From the NCBI GenBank assembly GCA_045539595.1, contig JAZQFQ010000058.1:1-64000 (forward strand): a stretch of 64,000 bases of DNA, written 5' to 3'. The position numbers were made by a program, and so were the translations under genes. The DNA is from SIG701 sp045539595 (GTDB taxonomy: Bacteria; Bacillota; Clostridia; Oscillospirales; CAG-272). Of the stretch, positions 16,956 through 25,568 are shown piece after piece; within the stretch, counting starts at the first letter, position 1; each line of letters begins with the position of its first letter. The notes under the pieces are model-generated. The model worked only from the letters and a program-made list of their open reading frames with translations, searched no databases and was not told where the DNA came from.

Positions 16956-17154
16956 GCGTTTGACCACATGGTTGACCATAGTCGCTGACCACATGAGTGA
17001 ATTTGGCGCCGGAGCCGAGAGGCTCGGGTGGCTTTTCTTTGACTATGCGGTGCAGATTTTGAGTACACGTATCCGGATGACACCAGACGCCTTATCTAAA
17101 ATACATCACACATAAATTCTCGAAAAGCGATAAATTTTCTCTTGCGCAGAGATG

Positions 17155-17184
17155 TTTACAATCCCGCGAGTGATATGCTATACT
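17155..17184 (+). promoter_or_regulatory. promoter of the 510-aa XRE regulator
   Basis: TTTACA (17155-17160), 18-base spacer, TATACT (17179-17184), about 57 bases before the ATG at 17242. Confidence 0.55.
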
Positions 17185-17241
17185 TTAGTCAGATAATAAC
17201 CAGTACCGAATTATCCAAATTAACGCAAAGGAGATTACCTT

Positions 17242-18774
17242 ATGAACCTTGAATTTGGAAAGAACTTGAAAGCACTTCGACATCAAAAAGACCTGACACA
17301 GGATGAACTTGCACAAAAACTCTCCCTGTCGGTACAGGCCATCAGCCGTTACGAGACAGGCGCAGCATATCCCGATATAGAAATGCTTCCTGTAATTGCC
17401 GGTTTTTTCGGTGTTACGATTGACAAGCTTCTTGGCATTTCAAGCGAAGCAAGAGAACGCCGTATGGATGAATACGACACCGAACTGCGCAAAATCACGG
17501 ATCGAAAAGAACGCCTTGCGCTTTTAAGAAAGCAGCACGCAGAATTTCCTGATGCATGGGGTGTAGTAAGCGATATGGTGTATGAAATGACATTTATCCC
17601 CGAGTGTCTCGATGAAATGCGGGAAATTGTGGATGATGCACTCAAAAACTGCAATGACAATCTATGGCGTGAAAATATGATTTTTTCTTATATCAAAAGT
17701 GAATCAAACGAAGACAGAGCCAATGCTTTTATTGAAAAGCATGCATCGCGTTACGATATGAGGAAAATTCAGCTTCTTGACGATCGTTACTCTGCACGTA
17801 GAGAGTATGAGAAACTAAAAAGTATACGTCAAAAACTAATGTTTGACGAACTTGAACACAGCTTGTTCCGTTTGACAGAACGTATAGATGGTGATATCGT
17901 TATATCATGCGATAACTGCCTCCAAGTACTTTCTTTGATCGAACATTTTTCGGGTAATCATGACCACACAAAGCACGATATGTGGACAAATATTAAACTT
18001 CAAGTTATGCTCCGTCTTGCTAACAATTATTTTATGATATCTAAGGAAAATGACGGATTTACTATCCTTGAGGAAGTAGTACAGCTCTTTGAAAATTTCT
18101 TTTCTCTTGAAAATAGTACTGTTCTTACCTATGGCTTTTCAAAGTTTGACAAATTATCTGCTGTTACAGAAAAAGAGGTATTCTATCAAATCACAGAATT
18201 CAGCGGTATGATTGCAAAATCTATGATGATGAATCTTACCTATCAAACACCGATTGGTCCTGTAAATGAAGAAGCAATATACATTTACGATGTGGAAGGC
18301 TTCAAACGCAATATGGTATTTTCCGATCACATATATAGCAACGTGTTGAAAAATGCAAGCTGGGATGGTTTTGACAGAGTGAAGGATGACACGCGATATA
18401 TTGCTTTACGCGAAAGAGTAAAAACGGTATCCAGTATTGAGAGCATCGGCAATCTAATGTTTTTTATGGATACCCAAAGAAACAGAACCGATGACTACGT
18501 AAAAGACAAAAAATGGGTTTGCGCCCTGCTTGTGAAGGATGTCGGAGCGTATATGGTTTTCGACGATGCCGCTGATATCGAAGATAAATTTGATCGTATG
18601 CAAAGAGAAGGAAACACCTTGGTTTATCAGGTCGCTTGTGTGGAGTTCGGTGGCGGGTTCATAGAACTGCCGGAGATTATTAAAAAGAAGCTCTTGGAAC
18701 TGAATGAGAATAACAAAAACGCGCAGGCTGTCATTCGTGATGACAGCGGTGAAATTATACACACTGAAATATAG
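17242..18774 (+). CDS. XRE-family regulator with large C-terminal domain, 510 aa
   Basis: Residues 5-62 are a Cro/C1 helix-turn-helix ('LTQDELAQKLSLSVQAISRY'). The rest (about 63-480) is mainly helical in its first 250 residues and could be a TPR-like or ligand-sensing domain, with a mixed alpha/beta end; I do not recognise a named family. Many clostridial XRE proteins carry such C-terminal sensor regions. It is monocistronic, with its own promoter at 17155, an AAAGGAG site and a strong terminator at 18786. It is more AT-rich in codon choice than the genes to its right. Its target is unknown. Confidence 0.82.
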   Translation: MNLEFGKNLKALRHQKDLTQDELAQKLSLSVQAISRYETGAAYPDIEMLPVIAGFFGVTIDKLLGISSEARERRMDEYDTELRKITDRKERLALLRKQHAEFPDAWGVVSDMVYEMTFIPECLDEMREIVDDALKNCNDNLWRENMIFSYIKSESNEDRANAFIEKHASRYDMRKIQLLDDRYSARREYEKLKSIRQKLMFDELEHSLFRLTERIDGDIVISCDNCLQVLSLIEHFSGNHDHTKHDMWTNIKLQVMLRLANNYFMISKENDGFTILEEVVQLFENFFSLENSTVLTYGFSKFDKLSAVTEKEVFYQITEFSGMIAKSMMMNLTYQTPIGPVNEEAIYIYDVEGFKRNMVFSDHIYSNVLKNASWDGFDRVKDDTRYIALRERVKTVSSIESIGNLMFFMDTQRNRTDDYVKDKKWVCALLVKDVGAYMVFDDAADIEDKFDRMQREGNTLVYQVACVEFGGGFIELPEIIKKKLLELNENNKNAQAVIRDDSGEIIHTEI

Positions 18775-18785
18775 GTGCAAAATTT

Positions 18786-18812
18786 GGAGTGACCGAAACG
18801 GTCACTCCTTTT
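18786..18812 (+). terminator. terminator of the XRE regulator gene
   Basis: GGAGTGACCG (18786-18795), AAA loop, CGGTCACTCC (18799-18808), then TTTT. It begins 12 bases after the stop codon. Confidence 0.8.
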
Positions 18813-18916
18813 ATGCCCACTTATCAGCCATCTTGAACAAGTATGCTCCGTATGCAAAAACATTTAATGTCAGCTTTTTTCAGCTGATATCATTTTGGGT
18901 CTGACTTGCCAAAAAA

Positions 18917-18949
18917 ACACCCGAAATCGTGTGATTTCGGGTGTTTTTC
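18917..18949. terminator. bidirectional terminator
   Basis: A 12-base perfect stem (18917-18928 with 18933-18944) with a GTGT loop, T tract on one side and A tract on the other. It most likely ends the minus-strand operon whose last stop is at 19026. Confidence 0.75.
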
Positions 18950-19025
18950 TTCGTTTTGGGAGAAAAATGGAGAATAGTCCCCTGCTCTGCCGGATTATTG
19001 CTCGCAGTTTCACCGCAGATTTATG

Positions 19026-20900
19026 TCAATATGCCCTCACCTCAAAGATAACCGCATCGCGGTACCCGTTGGTGCTGTGAACAGTTATTTCCGCGCTGTC
19101 GCACATCACGCAATCAAAATTCAGCACGTTCAACCGCTGATAATTATCCTTTACCGTGATCTCTTTCACAATCGTATGATCCAGCAGCAATCGAACCGTA
19201 TAGTCCTTCACCAGCTCCGTGGGTACCCCGATGCGCTGCTGTCTCTGGCGGTTTGGTGCCATTGTCACGCGGATAGGGTAACGGAAATCCGACCAGAACG
19301 TCAGGCGAAGCTGGGACAGCGTCCGCACCTCGGGCAAGATCATAGTCAAAATCTCGCCGTCCTCGGAAATACCGTTGGACACCCAACCGTTCCAAGAGTC
19401 ACCGAGTTTTCTGGAAATACCGTTGACCACCTGCATCGCCTCGCCGCCCGGCTGGCAGCTGGTAGCCGTAAACACGGCATCGCGTGCAAGGTCGTCTTTA
19501 TCCTCATTCAAGATATTCGGCAAAAATCCGTCCGCTCTCAGAATCAGCTGCTGCAATTCACCGATATGCTCCGGAGCAAGTTCACGGGGAAGGCAACCGT
19601 ATTTTGTACACAAAGCAGCGGCGATGCCTACGGCTTCGCCGCCGATGGCACAGGTACCAATGATGCGCGTACTGCACAATGCTCTCTTGCTTGTGGAAAT
19701 ATTGCGGCCTGCCATAAACATATTGCGGATATTTTGGGAATAGTAACAGCGATACGGAATCGTATAGACTCCTTCGAAAAAGCCGGGATAGGACGGCAGC
19801 CTGTCAAAGTCCAATATTCCGTTCGGTGTATGAATGTCCACACACCAGCCGCCGTAGCAAACCGCATCGTCAAACTGGCGGTGTTCCAGAATATCGTTTT
19901 CCGTCAAAATATAATCGCCCACCAGACGGCGGCTTTCCCGCGTTCCTGGCAGACATCCCACCCAATCCAGCACAAAATTTTCCGAACCGTGATCGTGAAT
20001 ACCTTCGTCCCCATTTTTGATATGGTCCCACAAGCCGTATGTATAGGCGAGCAAATCGTTGCGGATATCCTCATATTCCGTGACGATGTCGTCGGAGGAG
20101 CCGGCCAGCTCCATCCACCAATATCCGTAATCACAGCCGGTGGTGGACGTCATGCTGGTACGGCGGAATTCTTCGGGATCCGGCACTTCACTGCAGTCAA
20201 TGGTCTGTTTCATGGAGGGGCAATGGATCCGCTTGGCCAACTGCTTTTCCGTCAGGGGGATGGCAAAGGACGGCGGATAAAACTTCATCGGCTTGCCCAT
20301 ATCCTTGCCGCGGAGCAGGATGGAATTGCCCATACGCTCGTTGTTGGCCTCCTCCGGCGCGCCCGGCTCCCCAAACTCCGCCCGGGATTCGCTGCCAATG
20401 CGGAATTCCGCCCCCGCATAGTATCCCAGTGTGCCGTTGCCCGTGCTGTCCACGAACAGCGGTGATGTAAAACGGAAGCGCATCTCGGTGGTTTCCTGTA
20501 CGCACAAAACGGCGGAGATGACATCCCCCTCCACCTCCGCGTCGTACATGGTGGTGTTATAATACACACTCAGATTCTTCTCTTTCCCTGCCGCATCAAA
20601 GAGCACGGCATCCCAGACGCTGTAGCTGAACTGATCGTTGCAGCGCTTATTGGCCAGCATCAATTCATAGAGCAGGCCGCCCTCGGCGTAATCGGGCTGT
20701 TTCAGGCTTTGATCGGCGCCGGAAATGTGGATACGGATCTCGCTGGATGCGTTGCCGCCCAGCATGGGCCGTGCATGGATCAGCGCAACCTGCGCACCGT
20801 GTCTTGCCGCAGACATGGCGGCACATACGCCGGCCATACCGCCGCCCACAACGATTACGTCATACGCTTTCTCTTCAAAGCGTTCCTTCATTCTTCTCAT
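19026..20900 (-). CDS. FAD-dependent oxidoreductase, 624 aa
   Basis: Residues 12-42 form an FAD-binding Rossmann motif ('DVIVVGGGMAGVCAAMSAAR'). The following 450 residues fit the FAD_oxidored family (PF12831) seen in carbohydrate loci, with 'LFVDSTGNGTLGYYAGAEF' and the closing 'CSTRIIGTCAIGGEAVGIAA' near the flavin site. The last 130 residues are beta-rich and probably a separate accessory domain. No signal peptide, so cytoplasmic. GGAGG lies before the ATG at 20900, which overlaps the upstream isomerase stop by ATGA. Enzymes of this type oxidise sugar or polyol derivatives; the substrate is not evident. Controlled with its partner by the divergent AraC regulator, by inference. Confidence 0.88.
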   Translation of the reverse strand: MRRMKERFEEKAYDVIVVGGGMAGVCAAMSAARHGAQVALIHARPMLGGNASSEIRIHISGADQSLKQPDYAEGGLLYELMLANKRCNDQFSYSVWDAVLFDAAGKEKNLSVYYNTTMYDAEVEGDVISAVLCVQETTEMRFRFTSPLFVDSTGNGTLGYYAGAEFRIGSESRAEFGEPGAPEEANNERMGNSILLRGKDMGKPMKFYPPSFAIPLTEKQLAKRIHCPSMKQTIDCSEVPDPEEFRRTSMTSTTGCDYGYWWMELAGSSDDIVTEYEDIRNDLLAYTYGLWDHIKNGDEGIHDHGSENFVLDWVGCLPGTRESRRLVGDYILTENDILEHRQFDDAVCYGGWCVDIHTPNGILDFDRLPSYPGFFEGVYTIPYRCYYSQNIRNMFMAGRNISTSKRALCSTRIIGTCAIGGEAVGIAAALCTKYGCLPRELAPEHIGELQQLILRADGFLPNILNEDKDDLARDAVFTATSCQPGGEAMQVVNGISRKLGDSWNGWVSNGISEDGEILTMILPEVRTLSQLRLTFWSDFRYPIRVTMAPNRQRQQRIGVPTELVKDYTVRLLLDHTIVKEITVKDNYQRLNVLNFDCVMCDSAEITVHSTNGYRDAVIFEVRAY

Positions 20901-21724
20901 ACGGTTTCCTCCGTTTGTGCAGGTGCGTGGGATTCATAAACAGAAACCAAATAGCGGGCTACCTCGTAAGCATATCGCACATACGCATTGATCAACGGCT
21001 TCGGAATCACACGCATATCCAATTCGTAATTGAAGTCCCCACCAAACCCGATATCCTTCAGAGCACGCATAGCATCTTCCCAGCGGATCGTGCCGGCGTA
21101 CGGAACACGGTGCTGATCGCCATTGCGGCAATTATCGTGCAGATGGAGCATACAGATACGCTCCCCCAGTCGGTAGATCATGTCCGTGGTGTCGTAGTCG
21201 TTGGCGAGGGTCATATGACAGTGTCCGATATCGTAGCAGATGCCCACCCGGTACCCTTCCGTAAGCAGAATATCGTGAGCCTCGATCAGCTCCTCGATGG
21301 GGGATTTTGCCATATTCTCAATGGCTAATCCCACGGTTTTTACCCCGGTGTCCGCAAACAGCTTTTTCACATGAGCCACCGTCGCGTCCACAGAATTGAC
21401 GTGTACCACCGCCCACTTTGCGCCCAGACGCTCCGACGCAATCAGACTGCGGCGGGTCATCTCGTAATGATACGCGTAATTCTCCGACGATGGGTCTTCG
21501 TAATGATAGCGGTACGGCAAATGGGTGGTATTCACCCGGATCCCCCGCCCTTTGAGTTGTTTGTCCAACTCGTCCATACGCATCTCCCAATCGTCTCCGT
21601 CCAAGATGGGATCGTGAATGGCGTTTTTATAGATGGTCGCGCAAAAACTGATATCAATCATTTTGTAGCCCGCTTCAAAATACGGTGCGGCTTTTCTTAC
21701 TTCCGTGATAGCAGATACGTTCAT
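20897..21724 (-). CDS. sugar phosphate isomerase/epimerase family protein (TIM barrel)
   Basis: A 275-residue xylose-isomerase-like TIM-barrel protein (AP_endonuc_2 family). Metal-binding residues are seen as E in 'AIENMAKSP', D/H in 'CYDIGHCHM', H in 'MLHLHDN' and a closing acidic strand 'FNYELDM'. Members isomerise or epimerise keto sugars, inositol derivatives or oxidised sugars. It is the first gene of a two-gene operon with the FAD oxidoreductase (4-base overlap), which suggests that the product of oxidation is its substrate or the reverse. Start ATG 21724 has AAGGAGGG upstream. Confidence 0.88.
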   Translation of the reverse strand: MNVSAITEVRKAAPYFEAGYKMIDISFCATIYKNAIHDPILDGDDWEMRMDELDKQLKGRGIRVNTTHLPYRYHYEDPSSENYAYHYEMTRRSLIASERLGAKWAVVHVNSVDATVAHVKKLFADTGVKTVGLAIENMAKSPIEELIEAHDILLTEGYRVGICYDIGHCHMTLANDYDTTDMIYRLGERICMLHLHDNCRNGDQHRVPYAGTIRWEDAMRALKDIGFGGDFNYELDMRVIPKPLINAYVRYAYEVARYLVSVYESHAPAQTEETV

Positions 21725-21783
21725 GATGCATCCCTCCTTGTGTGTATTGTATCATAATGGGTTGTGAAAAACTTCCCAAAACA

Positions 21784-21813
21784 TTGACATTTTTTCCGAA
21801 ATCGTGTTATAAT
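21784..21813 (+). promoter_or_regulatory. consensus promoter of the AraC regulator gene
   Basis: TTGACA (21784-21789), 18-base spacer, TATAAT (21808-21813); both hexamers are perfect consensus. It lies 27 bases before the chosen ATG. Confidence 0.75.
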
Positions 21814-21840
21814 ACTGGAAATCATGTGGAGATAATGGGT

Positions 21841-22692
21841 ATGAGACAACACACTCTCACGCTGTTTCAAGCAGAAAGCACGGAATACACTTTTACATTC
21901 AAAGAGAAGCGCCTGTGCTCGGGATACACCGATCCGGCGCGGGCCTACGATGAATTGAAATTGGTACATGTCATTTCCGGAAGCGGAATCTGGTGTATCG
22001 GAGGCACGAGTTATCCCGTGCAGGCAGATGACATGATTGTCTTCAGCCACATAGACGAGCGGCACGTGGAGCGGATCACGTCCGAGGAGGATCTGGTGAT
22101 CGAATACGTAGAGTTTATACCGATGACCATATTCCCTATGCAGCACTGCGCCGACTTCTTTTTTGAGCGTCCGCCGGAGTTTCGCAACGTCTTACCCCAT
22201 AACACCATACACTCTCAGCTGCTTCATCTCTTTATGGATCTGCGGAACGAATTAACCGACACACAAAAATACCAAAAGGAGTATGCTACCCATCTTTTGA
22301 TGGGTATGGTGATACTTGCCGCCCGCTTGTGTGGGTATGATGCGCCCGCTCAAAAAAAGGATGACCGATACGATACCGTTTGCAGCATCATGATCTACAT
22401 AAAAAACCACCTGCAAGAGGATTTATCACGCCAACGATTGGCCAAAATGCACGGCTTCAGCGTTTCGCATATATCCCGCTTGTTTCGGGAATACAGCGGG
22501 ATATGTTTACAGGATTATATTATGAATTGCCGGGTGCAAAAGGCTGTCTATTTGTTAAAGACCGGGAAGCACAGTGTTCTGGAAGCCGCCTTGGAATGCG
22601 GATTTCAAAGCACCTCCGGCTTCTATTATGCGTTCCGCAAGGTGACTGGGAAAAAGCCCAAAGAGATGCTGAAAAAATCAAACGAATCATAA
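21841..22692 (+). CDS. AraC-family transcriptional regulator
   Basis: A 283-residue regulator with an N-terminal cupin-like sensing domain (about 10-150, 'GSGIWCIGGTSYPVQADDMI') and a C-terminal double helix-turn-helix near 185-280 ('RQRLAKMHGFSVSHISRLFR' and 'VLEAALECGFQSTSGFYYAF'). Proteins of this type activate sugar-catabolic operons on binding a carbohydrate. The start at 21841 is chosen because GGAG lies 9 bases before it and the consensus promoter would lie inside a longer frame. It is divergent from the isomerase/oxidoreductase pair, its likely target. A hairpin follows at 22709. Confidence 0.9.
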   Translation: MRQHTLTLFQAESTEYTFTFKEKRLCSGYTDPARAYDELKLVHVISGSGIWCIGGTSYPVQADDMIVFSHIDERHVERITSEEDLVIEYVEFIPMTIFPMQHCADFFFERPPEFRNVLPHNTIHSQLLHLFMDLRNELTDTQKYQKEYATHLLMGMVILAARLCGYDAPAQKKDDRYDTVCSIMIYIKNHLQEDLSRQRLAKMHGFSVSHISRLFREYSGICLQDYIMNCRVQKAVYLLKTGKHSVLEAALECGFQSTSGFYYAFRKVTGKKPKEMLKKSNES

Positions 22693-22708
22693 CCTTCCCT
22701 CTCAGGAA

Positions 22709-22741
22709 AAAGCTCAGAATCTTCAGATTCTGAGCTTTGTT
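22709..22741 (+). terminator. terminator of the AraC gene
   Basis: A perfect 13-base stem (22709-22721 with 22726-22738) with a TTCA loop, 17 bases after the stop; the T tract is short. Confidence 0.65.
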
Positions 22742-22830
22742 GCGTTTCTTGTTTGATGAGAACTTCCCTTTTGTGCTGATCTATGTCTGCTTGGGCGGTT
22801 TTAGAACAGCCGGCAGGCCGCGCTTCCATG

Positions 22831-23355
22831 TCATATGTCCTCCCCGTCCGTAATACGCAGAACCATATATCCCGTAGTAACGAAATCCCCGAGAAATTGG
22901 GGGGCGATGTGGAGATATACGCCGCCATCCAGATGGAGGATCACGGTACTTTCCTCCTCAATCTCCTCCCCCGTTTCGTTATTGATTACCATATGGGCGA
23001 GGAAGTTCACATCGGTGATTCGAGCACCAATATCCATCAGCACAGCGGGATAACTCGCATCATAGGGATACTCCCGATGGGTGCCGTGCTCGCACGACGG
23101 ATCATCGGATGCGATTATGTGCAGGCGGTGATAATCCTGCCCGGCTGCCGTCTGACGTTTCTCAAAGGATAGATTCAGATACTCCCGGCTTCCGCCGTTA
23201 TCCACGCCCAGACTGAGCCAGGGGAACACGTATTCGCCCGGTCGGTGAAGGGGATCCAGCACCACCTGGGGTGCGGTGATGGCAAGCAGTGCAGAGCCGA
23301 TCCTGTCCCGCAGCCGTTTTTTCGTTTCGCGTGGCAAAAGTTCTGTATATTTCAT
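22831..23355 (-). CDS. hypothetical protein, 174 aa
   Basis: Not recognised. A soluble, acidic protein with a basic N-terminal helix ('LLPRETKKRLRDRIG') and alternating beta-type segments ('YVFPWLSLGVDNG', 'ESTVILHLDGGVYLHIAPQF'). No signal peptide. AAAGGA lies before the ATG at 23355. It is the last gene of a 10-kb minus-strand run of orphan genes that starts with the AraC-fusion gene. By size, composition and company it resembles cytosolic immunity-type proteins, but this is inference. Confidence 0.65.
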   Translation of the reverse strand: MKYTELLPRETKKRLRDRIGSALLAITAPQVVLDPLHRPGEYVFPWLSLGVDNGGSREYLNLSFEKRQTAAGQDYHRLHIIASDDPSCEHGTHREYPYDASYPAVLMDIGARITDVNFLAHMVINNETGEEIEEESTVILHLDGGVYLHIAPQFLGDFVTTGYMVLRITDGEDI

Positions 23356-23388
23356 AGTATTTTTCCTTTGTAACCGGCACTGGTTCCC

Positions 23389-23688
23389 TCAATACCGCTC
23401 CACCACATATTGAACGATGTCCTGCCGCATTTCATCAAAAATGTCTTTTTGGATATTCTCCATATAGCTGTATTCATATATGTCCAAATCCTCATACAGA
23501 TTCCGTTTGGCTTCGGAGACGTTGCCGGCAATTTCTATGGCTGCATACGTTTGATGGTAAGAAACAGCCACACATTTCCCTTTCCGCAAGTAATTTATTT
23601 TACCGTTTATTACGGTCTCCTCGAATCCCAGCTCGATCATGGCAGTGTGTAGTTTTTCACGCAATTCTTTCATTTTCTGCTCTGTCAT
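23389..23688 (-). CDS. hypothetical protein, 99 aa
   Basis: Not recognised. The frame begins 'MTEQKMKELREKLHTAMIEL', a charged helix, followed by beta segments ('CVAVSYHQTYAAIEIAG') and a closing acidic helix ('NIQKDIFDEMRQDIVQYVV'). This helix-strand-helix layout and the phrase 'EELGFEE/ELGFEETVINGKINYL' recall small Imm-type proteins. GGAGGG lies 5 bases before the ATG at 23688. Note that the neighbour at 23746 has a segment 'LLDRMGNILLSFGFVPTTINDRLHY' laid out like 'LHTAMIELGFEETVINGKINYL' here, so the two genes may share a domain. Confidence 0.62.
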   Translation of the reverse strand: MTEQKMKELREKLHTAMIELGFEETVINGKINYLRKGKCVAVSYHQTYAAIEIAGNVSEAKRNLYEDLDIYEYSYMENIQKDIFDEMRQDIVQYVVERY

Positions 23689-23745
23689 CGGATCCCTCCA
23701 TTCCGTTGCGGATGTCCCGCATATTTCCTGTTTTTACTGATGCTG

Positions 23746-24564
23746 TTATACAAAATCTTTCATCTCTTGTGCTGTTTTGTCCGGCTTAACGGGCGAAAGC
23801 AGGCGTTCATACTGTTCGCTCTGCTTCTGTATTCTGATTTTCCATGCAGCCGAGTCTTCCTCAAAATACACCAGTACGTCCGTTCCGTTTTGACTGTAGA
23901 CTACCGATCCATTCCGGATGGACTTTTGATACGCGCCGGATCGCAAATATTCGTCAAAATTGTCCTCCGTGAAATACAAAACGATGTCCCCGCGAAAGTG
24001 CTCCAGCAGTTTGTGTTTTTCTTTATCGGACATAGGATCTGTTCCCGGAAGATCGTACCACGCCCCATCCTCATATCCGTTCGCTTCCGCCCAGGCACGG
24101 CTCTCGGCCGCTTCCAAAAGGATGGTTCTGTTTTCACACATGGGGGTCAATCGGCAGAAGCATCCGCCGCACGCATAGTGCAGCCGATCGTTGATTGTGG
24201 TTGGCACAAAGCCAAAGGAAAGCAGTATGTTTCCCATTCGGTCAAGCAGTTCCTGCATTTGCTCCGTTATCGCCATCTCGCCATACAGCAGATACTTGTC
24301 CCATCCTGCCGCAACGATTTCCTCCATGGTTGCTTCTGCCAAGTATTCCTGTGCCTCCTGCAACGTGGCGGGAAACAGGTTCCGGGGCGTTTTATTTCGA
24401 AGCACGTCCTCAGGATGATCCCAGACATCCCCCCACAGGACATTGTCCACGCACACCAGGCGGTTCTCGGGAAGATATTTTACGATCCGTATCCATTCCT
24501 GCGTATGCAGATTGAATTTTACGCGGTGGCTGTAGCTGTAGTCATCAAAGCGATCCGTTTGCAT
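23746..24564 (-). CDS. hypothetical protein, 272 aa
   Basis: Not recognised as a named family. The N-terminal half (1-110) is rich in aromatic residues ('SHRVKFNLHTQEWIRIVKYL'). Residues 115-272 begin with a helix and 'GFVPTTINDRLHYACGGCF', similar in layout to the 99-residue neighbour at 23389, and end in a charged 'YERLLSPVKPDKTAQEM' tail. The ATG at 24564 is supported by AGGAGG; the frame is open to a TTG at 24621 that lacks a ribosome site. It lies 53 bases after the stop of the upstream gene. It is possibly a two-domain protein, one domain shared with the gene downstream. Confidence 0.65.
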   Translation of the reverse strand: MQTDRFDDYSYSHRVKFNLHTQEWIRIVKYLPENRLVCVDNVLWGDVWDHPEDVLRNKTPRNLFPATLQEAQEYLAEATMEEIVAAGWDKYLLYGEMAITEQMQELLDRMGNILLSFGFVPTTINDRLHYACGGCFCRLTPMCENRTILLEAAESRAWAEANGYEDGAWYDLPGTDPMSDKEKHKLLEHFRGDIVLYFTEDNFDEYLRSGAYQKSIRNGSVVYSQNGTDVLVYFEEDSAAWKIRIQKQSEQYERLLSPVKPDKTAQEMKDFV

Positions 24565-24617
24565 TGTATCCTCCTGTGCGCGATAGTTACCGTATGGCGG
24601 TGGTCCGTTCTGTATAG

Positions 24618-24977
24618 TCAAAGTGCATGATTATCTCCAAAAAATGAAAATGATTCGATGCTCTCCGGCCAGGGTTCATCGTAGGCATACCCTTCCAAAC
24701 ATGTAATAATTCCACGGCGCACAAACACACAAAAGCCAACACCGCGTTCCATACCGTTCAGCGTCGCGTGCAAATCTCCCAATTCCAAGTTGAGTTGCTC
24801 TCCCAGAGAGTACCGGGGAGGAATAGCATCGTAATGAGTATAGAAGCCATGCCCGGTGAACACCCGCTCCGTCACGGATGCGTGCTTGTATTGACAAAGC
24901 AATTTTGCCTCATACTGGGGCAGTTCTGCCAGAATACGCTGCATAACTTCCTTTTCAAACAAAGCAAAATCGATCAT
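24618..24977 (-). CDS. hypothetical protein, 119 aa
   Basis: Not recognised. A soluble 119-residue protein beginning with a helix ('FEKEVMQRILAELPQYEAKL') and continuing with beta segments ('GFCVFVRRGIITCLEGYAY'). Its ATG overlaps the TGA of the frameshifted SUKH-type gene upstream (ATGA), which suggests that the two were translated as a pair. GGAGAG lies 8 bases upstream of the ATG. The ending 'EPWPESIESFSFF' is like the beta-rich ends of other small immunity-like proteins, but homology is not claimed. Confidence 0.62.
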   Translation of the reverse strand: MIDFALFEKEVMQRILAELPQYEAKLLCQYKHASVTERVFTGHGFYTHYDAIPPRYSLGEQLNLELGDLHATLNGMERGVGFCVFVRRGIITCLEGYAYDEPWPESIESFSFFGDNHAL

Positions 24978-25560
24978 TCAGAAATCTCTCCTTTTTTTCC
25001 GGGCCCAGGACGCATACTCTCCGCCCGGAGAAATCCCATCACATCGCTCCACACGGGCACAAATGGAATGTCTTTTCTATCCGCCGCCGGATCGCTTTGG
25101 GTAAATTCCCGCTCCAGATACTCGGGCAAATTCCGTCCGTACACGATGGTGTCCCGGCCGACGGTGGAGATGACGGGCGGATCCGGATGGTCGATGGCCG
25201 GCATATACCGATGGGCGTATACGGGAATCAGTTTGGGGGCATCCCCGAACAGTCGGTCTATATCTTTTCCTTCCCAGGCGGGAGGACAGAATCCCCGTTC
25301 TATATCCCGGCGAAGCACTGGTAGGGTGCTTCCATGCGCTCTCTTATAGCGGCAACATTCCCGGGGGAAAAATCATTCCAGCGGGGGAATATATTCCGCG
25401 CACAAAACACCGGCAAAGCCGTTTGATAGAATTCACGCAGAGACGCGGGAAAACGCACGCCGTACGTGGTTTCAATCTGTAAAATCTCGTCCTCGCTGAG
25501 TCCCGGCGCAAACTCCACCCCGTCGCGCCGCATACAGCAGATAATCGTTTTGTAATCCAT
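24974..25560 (-). pseudogene. SUKH/SMI1-KNR4-like gene broken by a frameshift
   Basis: Two overlapping frames form one protein of about 195 residues. The 5' part begins with ATG 25560 behind GAGGGT and reads 'LSEDEILQIETTYGVRFPAS', the typical first helices of the SMI1/KNR4 (SUKH) family, ending early at the TAG at 25300. The 3' part, in the next frame, has no good start (GTG at 25318) and reads on with 'IPVYAHRYMPAIDHPDPPVI' and 'EYLEREF', usual for the family's C-terminal half. Adding one G near 25317-25320 would restore the join '...EAPYQ-VLRRDIERG'. SUKH proteins are cytosolic binders, many of them immunity proteins against nuclease toxins. It could be an inactive gene, a sequencing error or a programmed frameshift. 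Confidence 0.7.
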
Positions 25561-25568
25561 ATGTACCC

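Larger units (their letters stand above)
16396..17154. other. gene-free stretch with hairpins and a tRNA fragment
   Basis: No convincing gene. It holds three hairpins (listed separately), a tRNA 3'-end fragment and several copies of a TGACCACA word (near 16646, 16970 and 16986). Short frames here have no ribosome sites. Confidence 0.6.
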
